Origin: an uncultured Acetobacteraceae bacterium
GTDB lineage: Bacteria; Pseudomonadota; Alphaproteobacteria; Acetobacterales; Acetobacteraceae
Length of the DNA: 35,608 nt
Reading direction: 5' to 3'
NCBI GenBank assembly: GCA_937873175.1
Contig: CALMVT010000446.1
Span: forward strand, 1-35,608
Shown: one piece after another, positions 8,302 through 15,688 of the stretch
Position numbering within the stretch: position 1 is the first letter of the stretch
Layout: each line of letters begins with the position of its first letter
Translations under genes and position numbers: made by a program
Notes under the pieces: generated by a model
Database searches by the model: none
What the model was told of the DNA's origin: nothing
Seen by the model: the letters and a program-made list of their open reading frames with translations, nothing else

Positions 8302-8739
8302 GTGAGTTCCAAGCAAGATACAGAAATTGTCCCAGGTAACGGCAAGGGGGCGGACGGGCCACCGGCCCGCGCCAGCATTGCGGACCATCATGCCGGGGCG
8401 CGCATCCGCGAGCGTCGTGTGATGCTGGGCCTGTCACAGCAACAGCTCGCCCAGATGATCGGCGTCACTTACCAGCAGGCGCACAAGTATGAGCGCGGCC
8501 TGAACCGCATCTCGGCCGGGCGCCTTTACGAGATCGCGCTGGTGCTGAACGTCCCCGTGAGCTGGTTCTTCGAGGGCCTGGATACCGAGGTGCCAACCGT
8601 TGAGCTGTCCCAGCGGCAGCGTATGTGCCTGGAACTCGCGCGCAACTTCGCCGCGATCGACAACCAGAAGCACCAGGAAGCGCTGAGCCAGATGGCACGC
8701 GCCCTCGCGGCGCAGTCGAACTCCGGCGGAGAGCCTTAG
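8302..8739 (+). CDS. XRE-family helix-turn-helix transcriptional regulator
   Basis: About 145 residues from the GTG at 8302 (VSSKQDTEIV). The HTH_3 domain covers roughly residues 30-92: GARIRERRVMLGLSQQQLA, then MIGVTYQQAHKYERGLNRIS, then AGRLYEIALVLNVPVSWFFE. This form, with QQAHKYERG in the recognition helix and a short helical tail (RQRMCLELARNFAAIDNQK), is widespread in alphaproteobacteria as a single-domain regulator. The frame is open to an ATG at 8167, but that extension is poorly conserved-looking and lies in the AT-richer promoter-like stretch, so I prefer the later start. Its stop overlaps the stop of the convergent DUF2125 gene. Targets are unknown. Confidence 0.85.
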   Translation: MSSKQDTEIVPGNGKGADGPPARASIADHHAGARIRERRVMLGLSQQQLAQMIGVTYQQAHKYERGLNRISAGRLYEIALVLNVPVSWFFEGLDTEVPTVELSQRQRMCLELARNFAAIDNQKHQEALSQMARALAAQSNSGGEP

Positions 8740-9722
8740 CGGCCGTCGGGCCAATCCAGCGCCGGTACCCGCAGCAGGGGAAAGCGCGCCACGGTCAGCA
8801 CGCCGCCGGCGATCTGCACGGGAACGACGGCGCTGCCGTCCGGCGTGGCCGCCGCGAGCAGGCCAAGTACCGTCTTGGCCGCCACGGCGGTCTGCCGTGT
8901 TAGCACCCCCGCCGCCGCAAGCTCGTCCAGCCCGGCAGCATAGCCACTCACGCGCACCGTCCCGTCCAGCGTCGGCTGCAGGGCGTCGTCCAACCCGATC
9001 CTGCCTTGGCCGACCGCACGCGCGCTGCCCATCGTGAGCGTGATGTCCGACAGGTGCACGGCGCCGCCGGCGTCGCGCCACGCCGTAGCCGCGTCGCGCG
9101 GGTTTTTGGCAATCGGGAGCGGCGGCGGCGTCGTCGCATGCAGCGCCATCAGGTCGATCATCTCCCCGCGCGTTTGGGCGAAGCCGGGCAGCTTGACGCG
9201 CCGGGCTGACAGGGCCAAGCCTTCCGGCCCAAGCCGCATTTGCAACGCCTCAGCCTCGAACAATCGGGCAACGCCGACCGCCGTGCCGGCCAGGGTGGCG
9301 GCGTCACCGGAGGCATCAAGCTGCAAGTCCCGCGACACGAGCGCGAGGGCCGGACCTGAGCCGAAGCGGATCTGCTGGCCCTCTGCCCGCACGCGCGCTG
9401 GGCCGGTGATCGCGCCGGACACCGACTCGGGCCAGCGCAGCGGCACGTCGATGGCCGCCCCCTCGGCCCGCCAGGCAAATCCGTCGGCCTCGACCGACGC
9501 AGGGCCGAACTGCAGCCCTGCGCGTCCCGGCCAGCCCTGCGGCCGGGCAGGCCCAAGGACCACGCGCCAGCCCTGCGCGCGCAACGCCTGCGCTTGTTCC
9601 CCCACCAGCGCATCCAAGCGGCGCACCGCGTCGAGCCAGACGACGCCATGCGCCAAGCCCGCCGCGACGAGCGCGCTGCACGCCCAGCGCAGCAGGTTCC
9701 GGGCGACGCGCCGACGGGCCAT
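8736..9722 (-). CDS. DUF2125 domain-containing protein
   Basis: A 328-residue protein beginning with an Arg-rich head and one hydrophobic helix (LLRWACSALVAAGLAHGVVW, about 10-29), then a large periplasmic part rich in beta-type segments with repeated LxLDASGDAATLAGT-like and LDGTVRVSGYAAGLDELAA-like stretches. Layout and length fit DUF2125, an alphaproteobacterial envelope family of unknown function. The ATG at 9722 lacks a clear ribosome site. Its TAA overlaps the XRE regulator's TAG by 4 bp in convergent orientation. No role can be read from the sequence beyond a membrane-anchored periplasmic location. Confidence 0.85.
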   Translation of the reverse strand: MARRRVARNLLRWACSALVAAGLAHGVVWLDAVRRLDALVGEQAQALRAQGWRVVLGPARPQGWPGRAGLQFGPASVEADGFAWRAEGAAIDVPLRWPESVSGAITGPARVRAEGQQIRFGSGPALALVSRDLQLDASGDAATLAGTAVGVARLFEAEALQMRLGPEGLALSARRVKLPGFAQTRGEMIDLMALHATTPPPLPIAKNPRDAATAWRDAGGAVHLSDITLTMGSARAVGQGRIGLDDALQPTLDGTVRVSGYAAGLDELAAAGVLTRQTAVAAKTVLGLLAAATPDGSAVVPVQIAGGVLTVARFPLLRVPALDWPDGR

Positions 9723-9973
9723 TCAGCGATCCCACAGGCTTGGGACGCAGGGTGGCCCGCGGTCATCCACAGCGGCATGCCGCGGCGAGCCGTATTCTGG
9801 GCCTCCTGCCGCTTTCCAAAAAGGCTGCGGGTCCCGCACGGTTGCCTAGAGCTTCTTTATTATTAAAGAACAAAGGCTTGAAAATTGGATGCGCCGTCCG
9901 CGCTGGCGCAGTCCCGCCTCGGCTTCAACCGGGATCTGCAATGAAATTGAAACAAATGAGCGTGTTGCGCGGT
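9723..9973. other. 251-bp intergenic region with AT-rich island and inverted repeat
   Basis: No convincing gene is present. The region contains a striking AT-rich patch (about 9853-9900) in otherwise very GC-rich DNA. The patch starts with a perfect 7-bp inverted repeat around a 4-nt loop: TTCTTTA at 9853-9859 and TAAAGAA at 9864-9870. Read on the minus strand, TTTTCA and TAATAA with a 16-bp spacer could be a promoter for the DUF2125 gene. A TCATCCACA at 9763-9771 resembles a DnaA box. It may equally be the terminator of the plsC operon. See the findings. Confidence 0.5.
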
Positions 9974-10732
9974 CTAGGCGGGCCATTCGCCCGGCGCTTT
10001 CTCATCTTTATGCACAGACTTGTCCACAGCACCGCCCGCGAGGCCTGCCGTTCGCCAGCGTTCCTGAATTGCCGCAATCAGCGCCGCTTGAGACAAGCCC
10101 GGCGGGATCGGCGGGCCGATCACGATGTGGATCACGCCGGGCGTCTTGCGGAACGCCCGCCGGCCCCAGCACAGGCCGGAGTCGGTGGCGACCGGGACGA
10201 CCGGCAGCCGGGTCCGCGCTGCAAGCGCCGCGATGCCGGGCCGCAGCTCGGCCTCGACGCCGGGCGCAACCCGGGTGCCTTCCGGGAAGATCACGATCTG
10301 CCGGTTGTCCGCCACCGCGCGGTCGGCGCCGCGCAACAGGCTGCGGACCGCGCCGAACGACGCGCCGCGGTCCAGCGGGATCTGCCCGGCCGGCACCAGC
10401 AGCGAGCCGAATAGCGGGACGCGCGCCAACTCGGCCTTGAACACGTAGGACACGCGCGGAACCAGGCGCAGCCAGATCAAGGTGTCGAACGCCGATTGGT
10501 GCTGCGACGCGATTAGCGCGGCGCCCTCCATCGGCAGGTGCTCCCGCCCGACCACGGCGACGCGGATGCCGCACAGCGCCGCGGCGCCGCCGAGTACCAG
10601 CGCCGCCCAGCTCCGCGCCACCCACAACGCCCGACGCGGGGCGAACCAGCGCACGGGGACGCCAATCAGGCCCATCGCCAAGGTCGCCGAAAAGAACCAG
10701 ACGTTGAACAGCAGGGAGCGGAGCCAGATCAT
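9974..10732 (-). CDS. plsC: 1-acyl-sn-glycerol-3-phosphate acyltransferase, PlsC family
   Basis: Adds the second acyl chain to lysophosphatidate in phospholipid synthesis, at the inner membrane. The 252-residue protein has an N-terminal membrane helix (about 8-28) and the two hallmark motifs of the family: HX4D as HQSAFD (78-83), and FPEGTR (149-154). The segments FKAELARVPLFGSLL and PVVPVATDSG also match. The ATG overlaps the stop of the ydcF-like gene as ATGA (10729-10732), so it is the last member of the ftsE-ftsX-ydcF-plsC transcript. The C-terminal codons contain two DnaA-box-like 9-mers on the other strand (10008-10028). Family assignment is firm; acyl donor preference is unknown. Confidence 0.92.
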   Translation of the reverse strand: MIWLRSLLFNVWFFSATLAMGLIGVPVRWFAPRRALWVARSWAALVLGGAAALCGIRVAVVGREHLPMEGAALIASQHQSAFDTLIWLRLVPRVSYVFKAELARVPLFGSLLVPAGQIPLDRGASFGAVRSLLRGADRAVADNRQIVIFPEGTRVAPGVEAELRPGIAALAARTRLPVVPVATDSGLCWGRRAFRKTPGVIHIVIGPPIPPGLSQAALIAAIQERWRTAGLAGGAVDKSVHKDEKAPGEWPA

Positions 10733-11340
10733 GGCCCTTCCCCGCCCAGCAGGTGCGCCAAACCGAACCGCACAGCCAGCAGCTTGTCATACTCGCCCGC
10801 AAGCACGCGGACCGCCGCCGCCGGCGGCGCGCCGCGGAGCGCCGGGGACTGCACCGCGACCGCCTGCAGCTCCACGTCCGGCAGGGCGCGCTGCACCTCC
10901 AATAAGGCCCGGGGCACATGGTAGCCGGCGGTCACGACGATCAGCCGCCGCATGCCGTGCGCCCGCGCCCAGGGCGCGGTTTCCGCCGCGTTGCCCGTTG
11001 TGCTCTGCGCGGCGTGGCCCAGCGTCACCCGGCTCGCCTGGTCCGCATCGAGCGGCACCCGGCGCATCAGCTCGGCCATGTCCGCCCCGCGCGCCACGCC
11101 GGACACCATCAGATAGGGCGCGCGGCCCTCCACCAGCAGGCGCAGCGCCGTCTCGATCCGGTCCGCGCCGCCGGTCAGCACCACAATGCCGTCCGCCGCC
11201 GCCGGCGGCTCCCCGGTGTGCCGGGCGACGCTGTTGAACCGTGCAAATCCCACCCCCCACAAAGCGCCGCCGCCGAGCAGCACGGCGCTCGCCGCCGCCA
11301 GACCCAGCCGGGCGCGGCGTTTCCAACGCCCTTCCGTCAC
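10729..11340 (-). CDS. YdcF/SanA family (DUF218) envelope protein
   Basis: About 203 residues from the GTG at 11340, chosen because GTGA overlaps the ftsX stop; the frame is open to 11433, but that extension is Gly/Ala-rich and lies in ftsX. One N-terminal helix (LGLAAASAVLLGGGALWGVG) anchors a DUF218 domain. Typical signatures are GIVVLTGGADRIETAL, APYLMVSGV, AQSTTGNAAETAPWARAHG and LIVVTAGYHVPRALLEV. In other bacteria this family (ElyC, SanA, YdcF) is linked to envelope integrity and peptidoglycan or undecaprenyl-phosphate metabolism; biochemical activity is poorly defined. The location between ftsX and plsC fits an envelope role. Confidence 0.88.
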   Translation of the reverse strand: MTEGRWKRRARLGLAAASAVLLGGGALWGVGFARFNSVARHTGEPPAAADGIVVLTGGADRIETALRLLVEGRAPYLMVSGVARGADMAELMRRVPLDADQASRVTLGHAAQSTTGNAAETAPWARAHGMRRLIVVTAGYHVPRALLEVQRALPDVELQAVAVQSPALRGAPPAAAVRVLAGEYDKLLAVRFGLAHLLGGEGP

Positions 11341-12344
11341 GGCAGCCGCCGCAGCCACCGGCGCACGGTGCCCTGCGCCGTGATCCAGCCGATTGCCGCC
11401 GCCGCCGCCGGCAAGGACGGCAAGGACAGCCACAGCGCCAGCGGCAGCGCATGAACCAGCTCGGCGGCGCCTACGTCCTCAGCCTGCCCGGTGAAAGGCG
11501 CCGCCAGCCCGGCCAAGCCGAGCAGCACCGGCACTGCCGCCACTGCGCCGATCCCCGCACCGGTCGCTGCCAGCAGCGTGGCCCGGCGCGCGAACCGCCC
11601 GGCGATGTAGCCGTCCGTGGCGCCCAGGCCATGCACGATCTCGATGGCGCCGCGCCGGGTCGCGAGGCCGGCCCGGACGGCGACGGCGACCACGGCCACG
11701 GCCACGAACGCCACCACCGCCAGCGCCAGCCCGGCGCAGGCTTGCAGGCTGCGGGCCAGCACAGCCAAGCGGCGCATCCAGCGGTCGTGGCTTTCCAGCA
11801 GCGTGCCGGGCGCTGCCGCCTCCACCCGGACCGCGAGCCGCCCGGCGTCCAGCGCCGGGTCCGAAAGGCGCACATCGACCACCGCCGGCAGCGGCAAAGC
11901 AATCCGCCCGGCACCGGTGCCCAGCCATGGGCGCAGCAGCGCTTCCAGCTCGCCGGCATCCAGCGCCCGCGCGGAGGCGATGCCCGGCGTGCCGCGCAGC
12001 AGCGCCAAAACCCGGTCGAGCCGCGTGCCCCCGCCGTCTGCCGCCGCCCCGGCAGGCTCCGTCACCTGCACCGTCAACACGGAGCCGGCGCCCTCCTGCC
12101 ACTGCCGCCCCAGGGCGGACGCGCCGGCCGTCCCGGCCAGGGCCAGGGCCGCCAGGAACGCCATGGCCGCGACCAAGGACGGCAACAGCCGGTCCGACAA
12201 GGCGCGGCGCAGGCCGAGGTCGTCGAACCGGGCTGGGCGCAGCAGCGCAGGCGCCCGGCGCGGCGGCCGTCCCGCTCCCGTTCTCGCGGTGCCGGGCCTC
12301 GCGGCCCCGATCCGCGCGCTCCGCGCTGCCACGGCCTTAGTCAT
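11337..12344 (-). CDS. ftsX: Cell division protein FtsX
   Basis: Membrane subunit of the FtsEX ABC-type complex, which links ATP hydrolysis at the divisome to activation of peptidoglycan hydrolases. The 335-residue protein has a basic Pro/Arg-rich cytoplasmic head of about 50 residues, a first TM helix ([19 protein letters not shown]), and a periplasmic domain. Three further helices follow, around [38 protein letters not shown] and [39 protein letters not shown] is a typical FtsX loop. The ATG overlaps the end of ftsE by 8 bp and the stop overlaps the next start. Sequence conservation is low, as usual for alphaproteobacterial FtsX; the neighbour secures the call. Confidence 0.9.
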   Translation of the reverse strand: MTKAVAARSARIGAARPGTARTGAGRPPRRAPALLRPARFDDLGLRRALSDRLLPSLVAAMAFLAALALAGTAGASALGRQWQEGAGSVLTVQVTEPAGAAADGGGTRLDRVLALLRGTPGIASARALDAGELEALLRPWLGTGAGRIALPLPAVVDVRLSDPALDAGRLAVRVEAAAPGTLLESHDRWMRRLAVLARSLQACAGLALAVVAFVAVAVVAVAVRAGLATRRGAIEIVHGLGATDGYIAGRFARRATLLAATGAGIGAVAAVPVLLGLAGLAAPFTGQAEDVGAAELVHALPLALWLSLPSLPAAAAAIGWITAQGTVRRWLRRLP

Positions 12345-13005
12345 CGCGGACCAGCCGGCCGTCCAGGAGCCGCAGCGTGTGGGCCGGATGGCGGGACACC
12401 AGGGCGGCGTTGTGCGTCGCCACCACGACGGTGGTGCCCAGGCGGTTCATCTCGTGCAGCAACTGCATCAGCCGCTCGGCCTGCAGGTCGTCGAGGTTGC
12501 CGGTCGGCTCGTCGGCCAGCAGCAGCAGCGGCCGGGCGACCACGGCGCGGGCGATGGCCACACGCTGCTGCTCGCCGCCCGAAAGCTCGGCCGGGCGGGA
12601 TTGCAGCTTGCGCGACAGGCCGACCCAGCTCAGCAGCTCCACCGCATCGACCCGGACCTGCCCCTCCGGCCGGCCGGCGAGCCGTAGCGGCAGCGCCACG
12701 TTGTCGAATGCCGAAAGGTGCGGCAGCAGGCGGAAATCCTGGAACACCATGCCGATGCGCCGGCGCAGCACCGGCAAGCGGGATCGGGCGGCGGCGCCGA
12801 TGTCCTGGTCCAGCAGGGTGAGCCGCCCTTCCGTGGGCCGCACCGCAAGGTGCAGCAGCCGCAACAGGCTGGTCTTGCCCGCGCCGGACGGGCCGAGCAG
12901 CCAGCGGAACCCGCCCTCTGCGACGCTGAACGACACGGCTTGAAGAACCCGGTTCGTTGTGCCCGCTTGGCCAAATTCCAGGCCGACCCCATCTAGCCGT
13001 ACCAT
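12337..13005 (-). CDS. ftsE: Cell division ATP-binding protein FtsE
   Basis: ABC ATPase of the FtsEX complex, 222 residues as expected. All nucleotide-binding elements are present: Walker A GPSGAGKT (38-45), Q-loop at Gln89 ([18 protein letters not shown]), signature LSGGEQQR (141-148), Walker B LLLLADEP (160-167) followed by TGNLD, and the H-loop in VVVATHN. The start [12 protein letters not shown] has a GGGAG about 9 nt upstream. It is the first gene of a minus-strand set of four with overlapping ends (ftsE, ftsX, ydcF-like, plsC), divergent from the MJ0042 gene across 103 bp. Confidence 0.95.
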   Translation of the reverse strand: MVRLDGVGLEFGQAGTTNRVLQAVSFSVAEGGFRWLLGPSGAGKTSLLRLLHLAVRPTEGRLTLLDQDIGAAARSRLPVLRRRIGMVFQDFRLLPHLSAFDNVALPLRLAGRPEGQVRVDAVELLSWVGLSRKLQSRPAELSGGEQQRVAIARAVVARPLLLLADEPTGNLDDLQAERLMQLLHEMNRLGTTVVVATHNAALVSRHPAHTLRLLDGRLVRDD

Positions 13006-13108
13006 TCACCATGCTCCCAACGCGCCCGCTTAGCCTATCCTGTCGAGTCACAACTAAACCGGAAGCCGAAGCCCGTTGGCGTGTGCAGCCGGGGAGTATC
13101 ACGTCGCC

Positions 13109-13531
13109 ATGAGGATCGTCTGCCCATCCTGCACCGCCGCCTACGAGGTGCCTGAGGCGCGGGTTCTTCCCGGCCAGTCCGTGCGCTGCGCCCGGTGTGG
13201 CACGAACTGGATGCCGGTGGCCGGGCCGCCATCCGCGGCAAGGGCGGCGGAGCCGCAGCCTTCGGCCGCCGGGCGTTTGCCCCTTCCGCAACCAAGGCCA
13301 ACGCCGTCCGACGCGCAGATCTTTTCGGCAGCCGATCCGTTTGCCGGGGCGCTTGAACGCCCGGGCGCACGCTTCGCGAGCGGGCCGGCGGTGCTGGCCG
13401 GCTGGGTCGTGAGCATCGCGGCAGTGATCGGCCTGTGTTGGGCGGCTGTCGCCTGGCGCTATGACATCATGCACGCTTGGCCGCCGAGCGAGCGGCTTTA
13501 CAGCACGCTTGGCTTGATGGCCGAACGGTAA
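13109..13531 (+). CDS. MJ0042-type zinc-ribbon membrane protein
   Basis: A 140-residue protein from the ATG at 13109 (an upstream in-frame ATG at 13076 would add 11 residues with no family resemblance). The N-terminus is a classical MJ0042 finger: CPSC at 5-8 and CARCG at 27-31 with AYEVPEARVLPGQSVR between, likely binding zinc. A Pro/Ala-rich linker and one TM helix (about 94-116, AVLAGWVVSIAAVIGLCW) follow. A gene of this type divergent from ftsEX is common in alphaproteobacteria. The function is unknown; a regulatory or assembly role at the membrane is only a guess. Confidence 0.85.
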   Translation: MRIVCPSCTAAYEVPEARVLPGQSVRCARCGTNWMPVAGPPSAARAAEPQPSAAGRLPLPQPRPTPSDAQIFSAADPFAGALERPGARFASGPAVLAGWVVSIAAVIGLCWAAVAWRYDIMHAWPPSERLYSTLGLMAER

Positions 13532-13538
13532 GCCGCTG

Positions 13539-14132
13539 CTACCCGGGCGGCGCCGACTCGGCGATCTCCGGCCGCTCCGCCATCCCGGCATACCATTGCG
13601 CCAGCTTGCCCCGCCCGTCCCGCCAATTGTCCGCCGCGAAGCGCAGGTCGAGGTAGCCCAGCGCGCAGGCCACGGAGATGGACCCGATATCGAGGTGGTT
13701 GGCCGGCGGGTCCGACTGCAGCAGGTCGAGCGCGCGCTCCACGGCCTCGCGGTTCCGCGTCATCGCGGCGTCGCGCGCATCCTCCGCCGGGCGGCCCATG
13801 TCCATGCGCCGCAGCACGGCCGCGTCCATGATGCCGTCGCCGATGGCCTGGAAACGCAGCGCACGCCAACGCGCCGGGCCGGGCGGCGGGAACAGCGACC
13901 CGGCGCCGACCGCGTCCAGGTATTCGCAGATCACGGGACTGTCGAACAGCGCGAAGCCGTCCACCGTCACCAGGCATGGCACCTTGGACAGCGGATTGGC
14001 CGCCAGCAGGTCGGGCGGGGACACATGCGGATTGGTTTCAATGCGGGTGATCTGGTCCGAAATGCCGCAGGCCAAGGCGCAGGCGACGACCTTGCGGACG
14101 TAGGGGCTGGTGGCGGAGTAAAACAGCTTCAC
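13539..14132 (-). CDS. Glutathione S-transferase family protein
   Basis: A 197-residue cytosolic GST fold: thioredoxin-like N-terminal domain starting KLFYSATSPYVRKV (SPYVRKV at 9-15), a cis-Pro loop NPLSKVPCLV (46-55), and DSPVICEYLD (64-73), the glutathione gamma-glutamyl binding segment. The helical C-terminal domain follows (about 85-195). The start is a GTG whose GTGA overlaps the gloB stop, so the two genes are translationally coupled. Pairing with a glyoxalase II fits glutathione-dependent detoxification. The exact substrate cannot be told. Confidence 0.9.
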   Translation of the reverse strand: MKLFYSATSPYVRKVVACALACGISDQITRIETNPHVSPPDLLAANPLSKVPCLVTVDGFALFDSPVICEYLDAVGAGSLFPPPGPARWRALRFQAIGDGIMDAAVLRRMDMGRPAEDARDAAMTRNREAVERALDLLQSDPPANHLDIGSISVACALGYLDLRFAADNWRDGRGKLAQWYAGMAERPEIAESAPPG

Positions 14133-14857
14133 CGGAACGTATCCTTTTCTGCGCGCAGCTTGGCCAAGGCCGCCACATCCGGCGCCCGCAGGAAGGGATT
14201 CTCTGCAAGCTCGTCCGACAAGCGGCTCGGGATCGTCGGCTGCGCCGCTTCGCGCAGGCGGCCCACGGCAGCGGCACGGGCGCGCAGCGCCGGGTTGTCG
14301 GGGTCGGCATGCAGCGCGAACCGCGCGTTGCTTTCCGTGTACTCATGCCCGCAGCAAACCAGCGTGTCGCCCGGCAGCGCCGCGAGCTTGCGCAGGCTCC
14401 CGTACATATCGGCGGCGCTGCCTTCCAGCAGCCGGCCGCAGCCCAGGCTGAACAGCGTGTCGCCGCAGATCAGCACGTGGTTCCCGCCGCCGAAGAACGC
14501 GATGTGCCCCACCGTGTGGCCCGGCGTGTCGATCACCCGCAGGCTGCTGTCGCCCACGGCCACCGTGTCGCCCTCCGCCACCGCGCGGTCCAGCCGCGGC
14601 AAGCGCCGCGCGTCGGCCGCGGCGCCGACCACTGGGCAGCCGTAGCGGGCGCGGACCGCATCAGTGCCCGCCACGTGGTCCCCGTGATGGTGCGTGAGCA
14701 ACACCATATCGAGCCGTCCCCCGGCGGCCTCCACCGCCGCGGCGCAAGCGTCCGCGTCGGCGGGATCAACAAAGGCCGTGACGCCGGTGGCCTCGTCCCG
14801 GAGCAGCCAGGCGTAGTTGTCGGACAGCATGGGGACGGCTTGGGCGGATAAGGTCAT
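14129..14857 (-). CDS. gloB: Hydroxyacylglutathione hydrolase (glyoxalase II)
   Basis: Hydrolyses S-lactoylglutathione to D-lactate and glutathione in methylglyoxal detoxification. The 242-residue metallo-beta-lactamase-fold enzyme has the binuclear metal motif THHHGDH (55-61), the GHTVGHIAFF segment, the bridging Asp region HVLICGDTLFSLGCGRLLEG, and the GHEYTESNARFAL segment diagnostic for GloB. The C-terminal HAGH-like domain ends NPFLRAPDVAALAKLR. It is first of a two-gene unit with the GST and divergent from a methyltransferase across 123 bp. Confidence 0.95.
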   Translation of the reverse strand: MTLSAQAVPMLSDNYAWLLRDEATGVTAFVDPADADACAAAVEAAGGRLDMVLLTHHHGDHVAGTDAVRARYGCPVVGAAADARRLPRLDRAVAEGDTVAVGDSSLRVIDTPGHTVGHIAFFGGGNHVLICGDTLFSLGCGRLLEGSAADMYGSLRKLAALPGDTLVCCGHEYTESNARFALHADPDNPALRARAAAVGRLREAAQPTIPSRLSDELAENPFLRAPDVAALAKLRAEKDTFR

Positions 14858-14980
14858 GACGGCGCTCCGCTTCGGGTGGGCGCACCCTGTCGCACCTGTG
14901 GCTGCAGATCAAGCAGGCGCGCAGTTCCAGGCAAGCGGCCGGGCGCGTGCTATGCCCTGTCTCATGCTATACCGTGCGGC

Positions 14981-15688
14981 ATGACGGCTGATGCCCACAC
15001 CACGGCGGAGTTCTACGCGACGGCGCGCGGCGCCGTGGCCTGCCGCCTGCTGCGGGACCGCCTGGCGCTCGCCTGGCCGGACGTGACGGGCTTGGCCGTG
15101 CTGGGCCTTGGCTACGCCGCCCCCTACCTGCGGCCCTGGCGGGACAGCGCGGCGCGCTGCGTCGCCGCCACCCCGGCGCAGGTCGGCATCGCCCGCTGGC
15201 CGGCCGACAGCCCCAACCTGTCCTGCACGGTGGAGGAGGACAGCTTGCCCTTCCCCGACCTGTGCTTCGACCGCATCCTGCTGGTGCACGGCCTGGAGGT
15301 CGCCGAGAACTCCTTTCGCCTGTTGCGGGAGGTTTGGCGGGTTTTGAAGGACGACGGCCGTCTGCTGGCGGTCACGCCGAACCGCATGGGCCTATGGGCG
15401 CACAATGAAAGCACGCCGTTCGGCCACGGCCAGCCTTATTCGCCGGGCCAGATCGGCCGTTTGCTGGCCGCCGGGCTGTTCCGGGTAGAGCGGCGGGATA
15501 CCGCGCTTTACCTGCCGCCGGTCAACCTGCGAATCGTGCTGCGCGGCGCGCCGGTCTGGGAAGGGGGTGGCCGGCGCATCGCGCCGCGACTGGCGGGCGT
15601 CACCATTACCGAGGCGGTGAAGGACGTTTACGCGGCCCTGCCGATCCAGCGCGCACGTCGGCGGCTCGTGCTGAGCCAGGCGGCCTAA
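14981..15688 (+). CDS. Class I SAM-dependent methyltransferase
   Basis: A 235-residue protein. The SAM-binding motif I region is VLGLGYAAPYL (40-50). The LPFPDLCFDRILLVHGLEV segment is motif II-like, with an acidic turn before it. WRVLKDDGRLLAVTPNR is the typical post-motif strand of Methyltransf_11 proteins. The ATG at 14981 is preferred over an upstream ATG at 14876 because the extension has no methyltransferase character and overlaps the gloB upstream region. It is divergent from gloB, a neighbourhood often seen in alphaproteobacteria. The substrate is unknown. Its stop overlaps by 3 bp the stop of the convergent broken diguanylate cyclase. Confidence 0.87.
   Translation: MTADAHTTAEFYATARGAVACRLLRDRLALAWPDVTGLAVLGLGYAAPYLRPWRDSAARCVAATPAQVGIARWPADSPNLSCTVEEDSLPFPDLCFDRILLVHGLEVAENSFRLLREVWRVLKDDGRLLAVTPNRMGLWAHNESTPFGHGQPYSPGQIGRLLAAGLFRVERRDTALYLPPVNLRIVLRGAPVWEGGGRRIAPRLAGVTITEAVKDVYAALPIQRARRRLVLSQAA

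Noticed and set aside
9941-10100. A plus-strand start (MKLKQMSVLRG) in AT-richer DNA leading into a long frame
   Set aside because: It runs antisense into plsC, lacks a ribosome site and soon becomes Arg/Ala shadow sequence.
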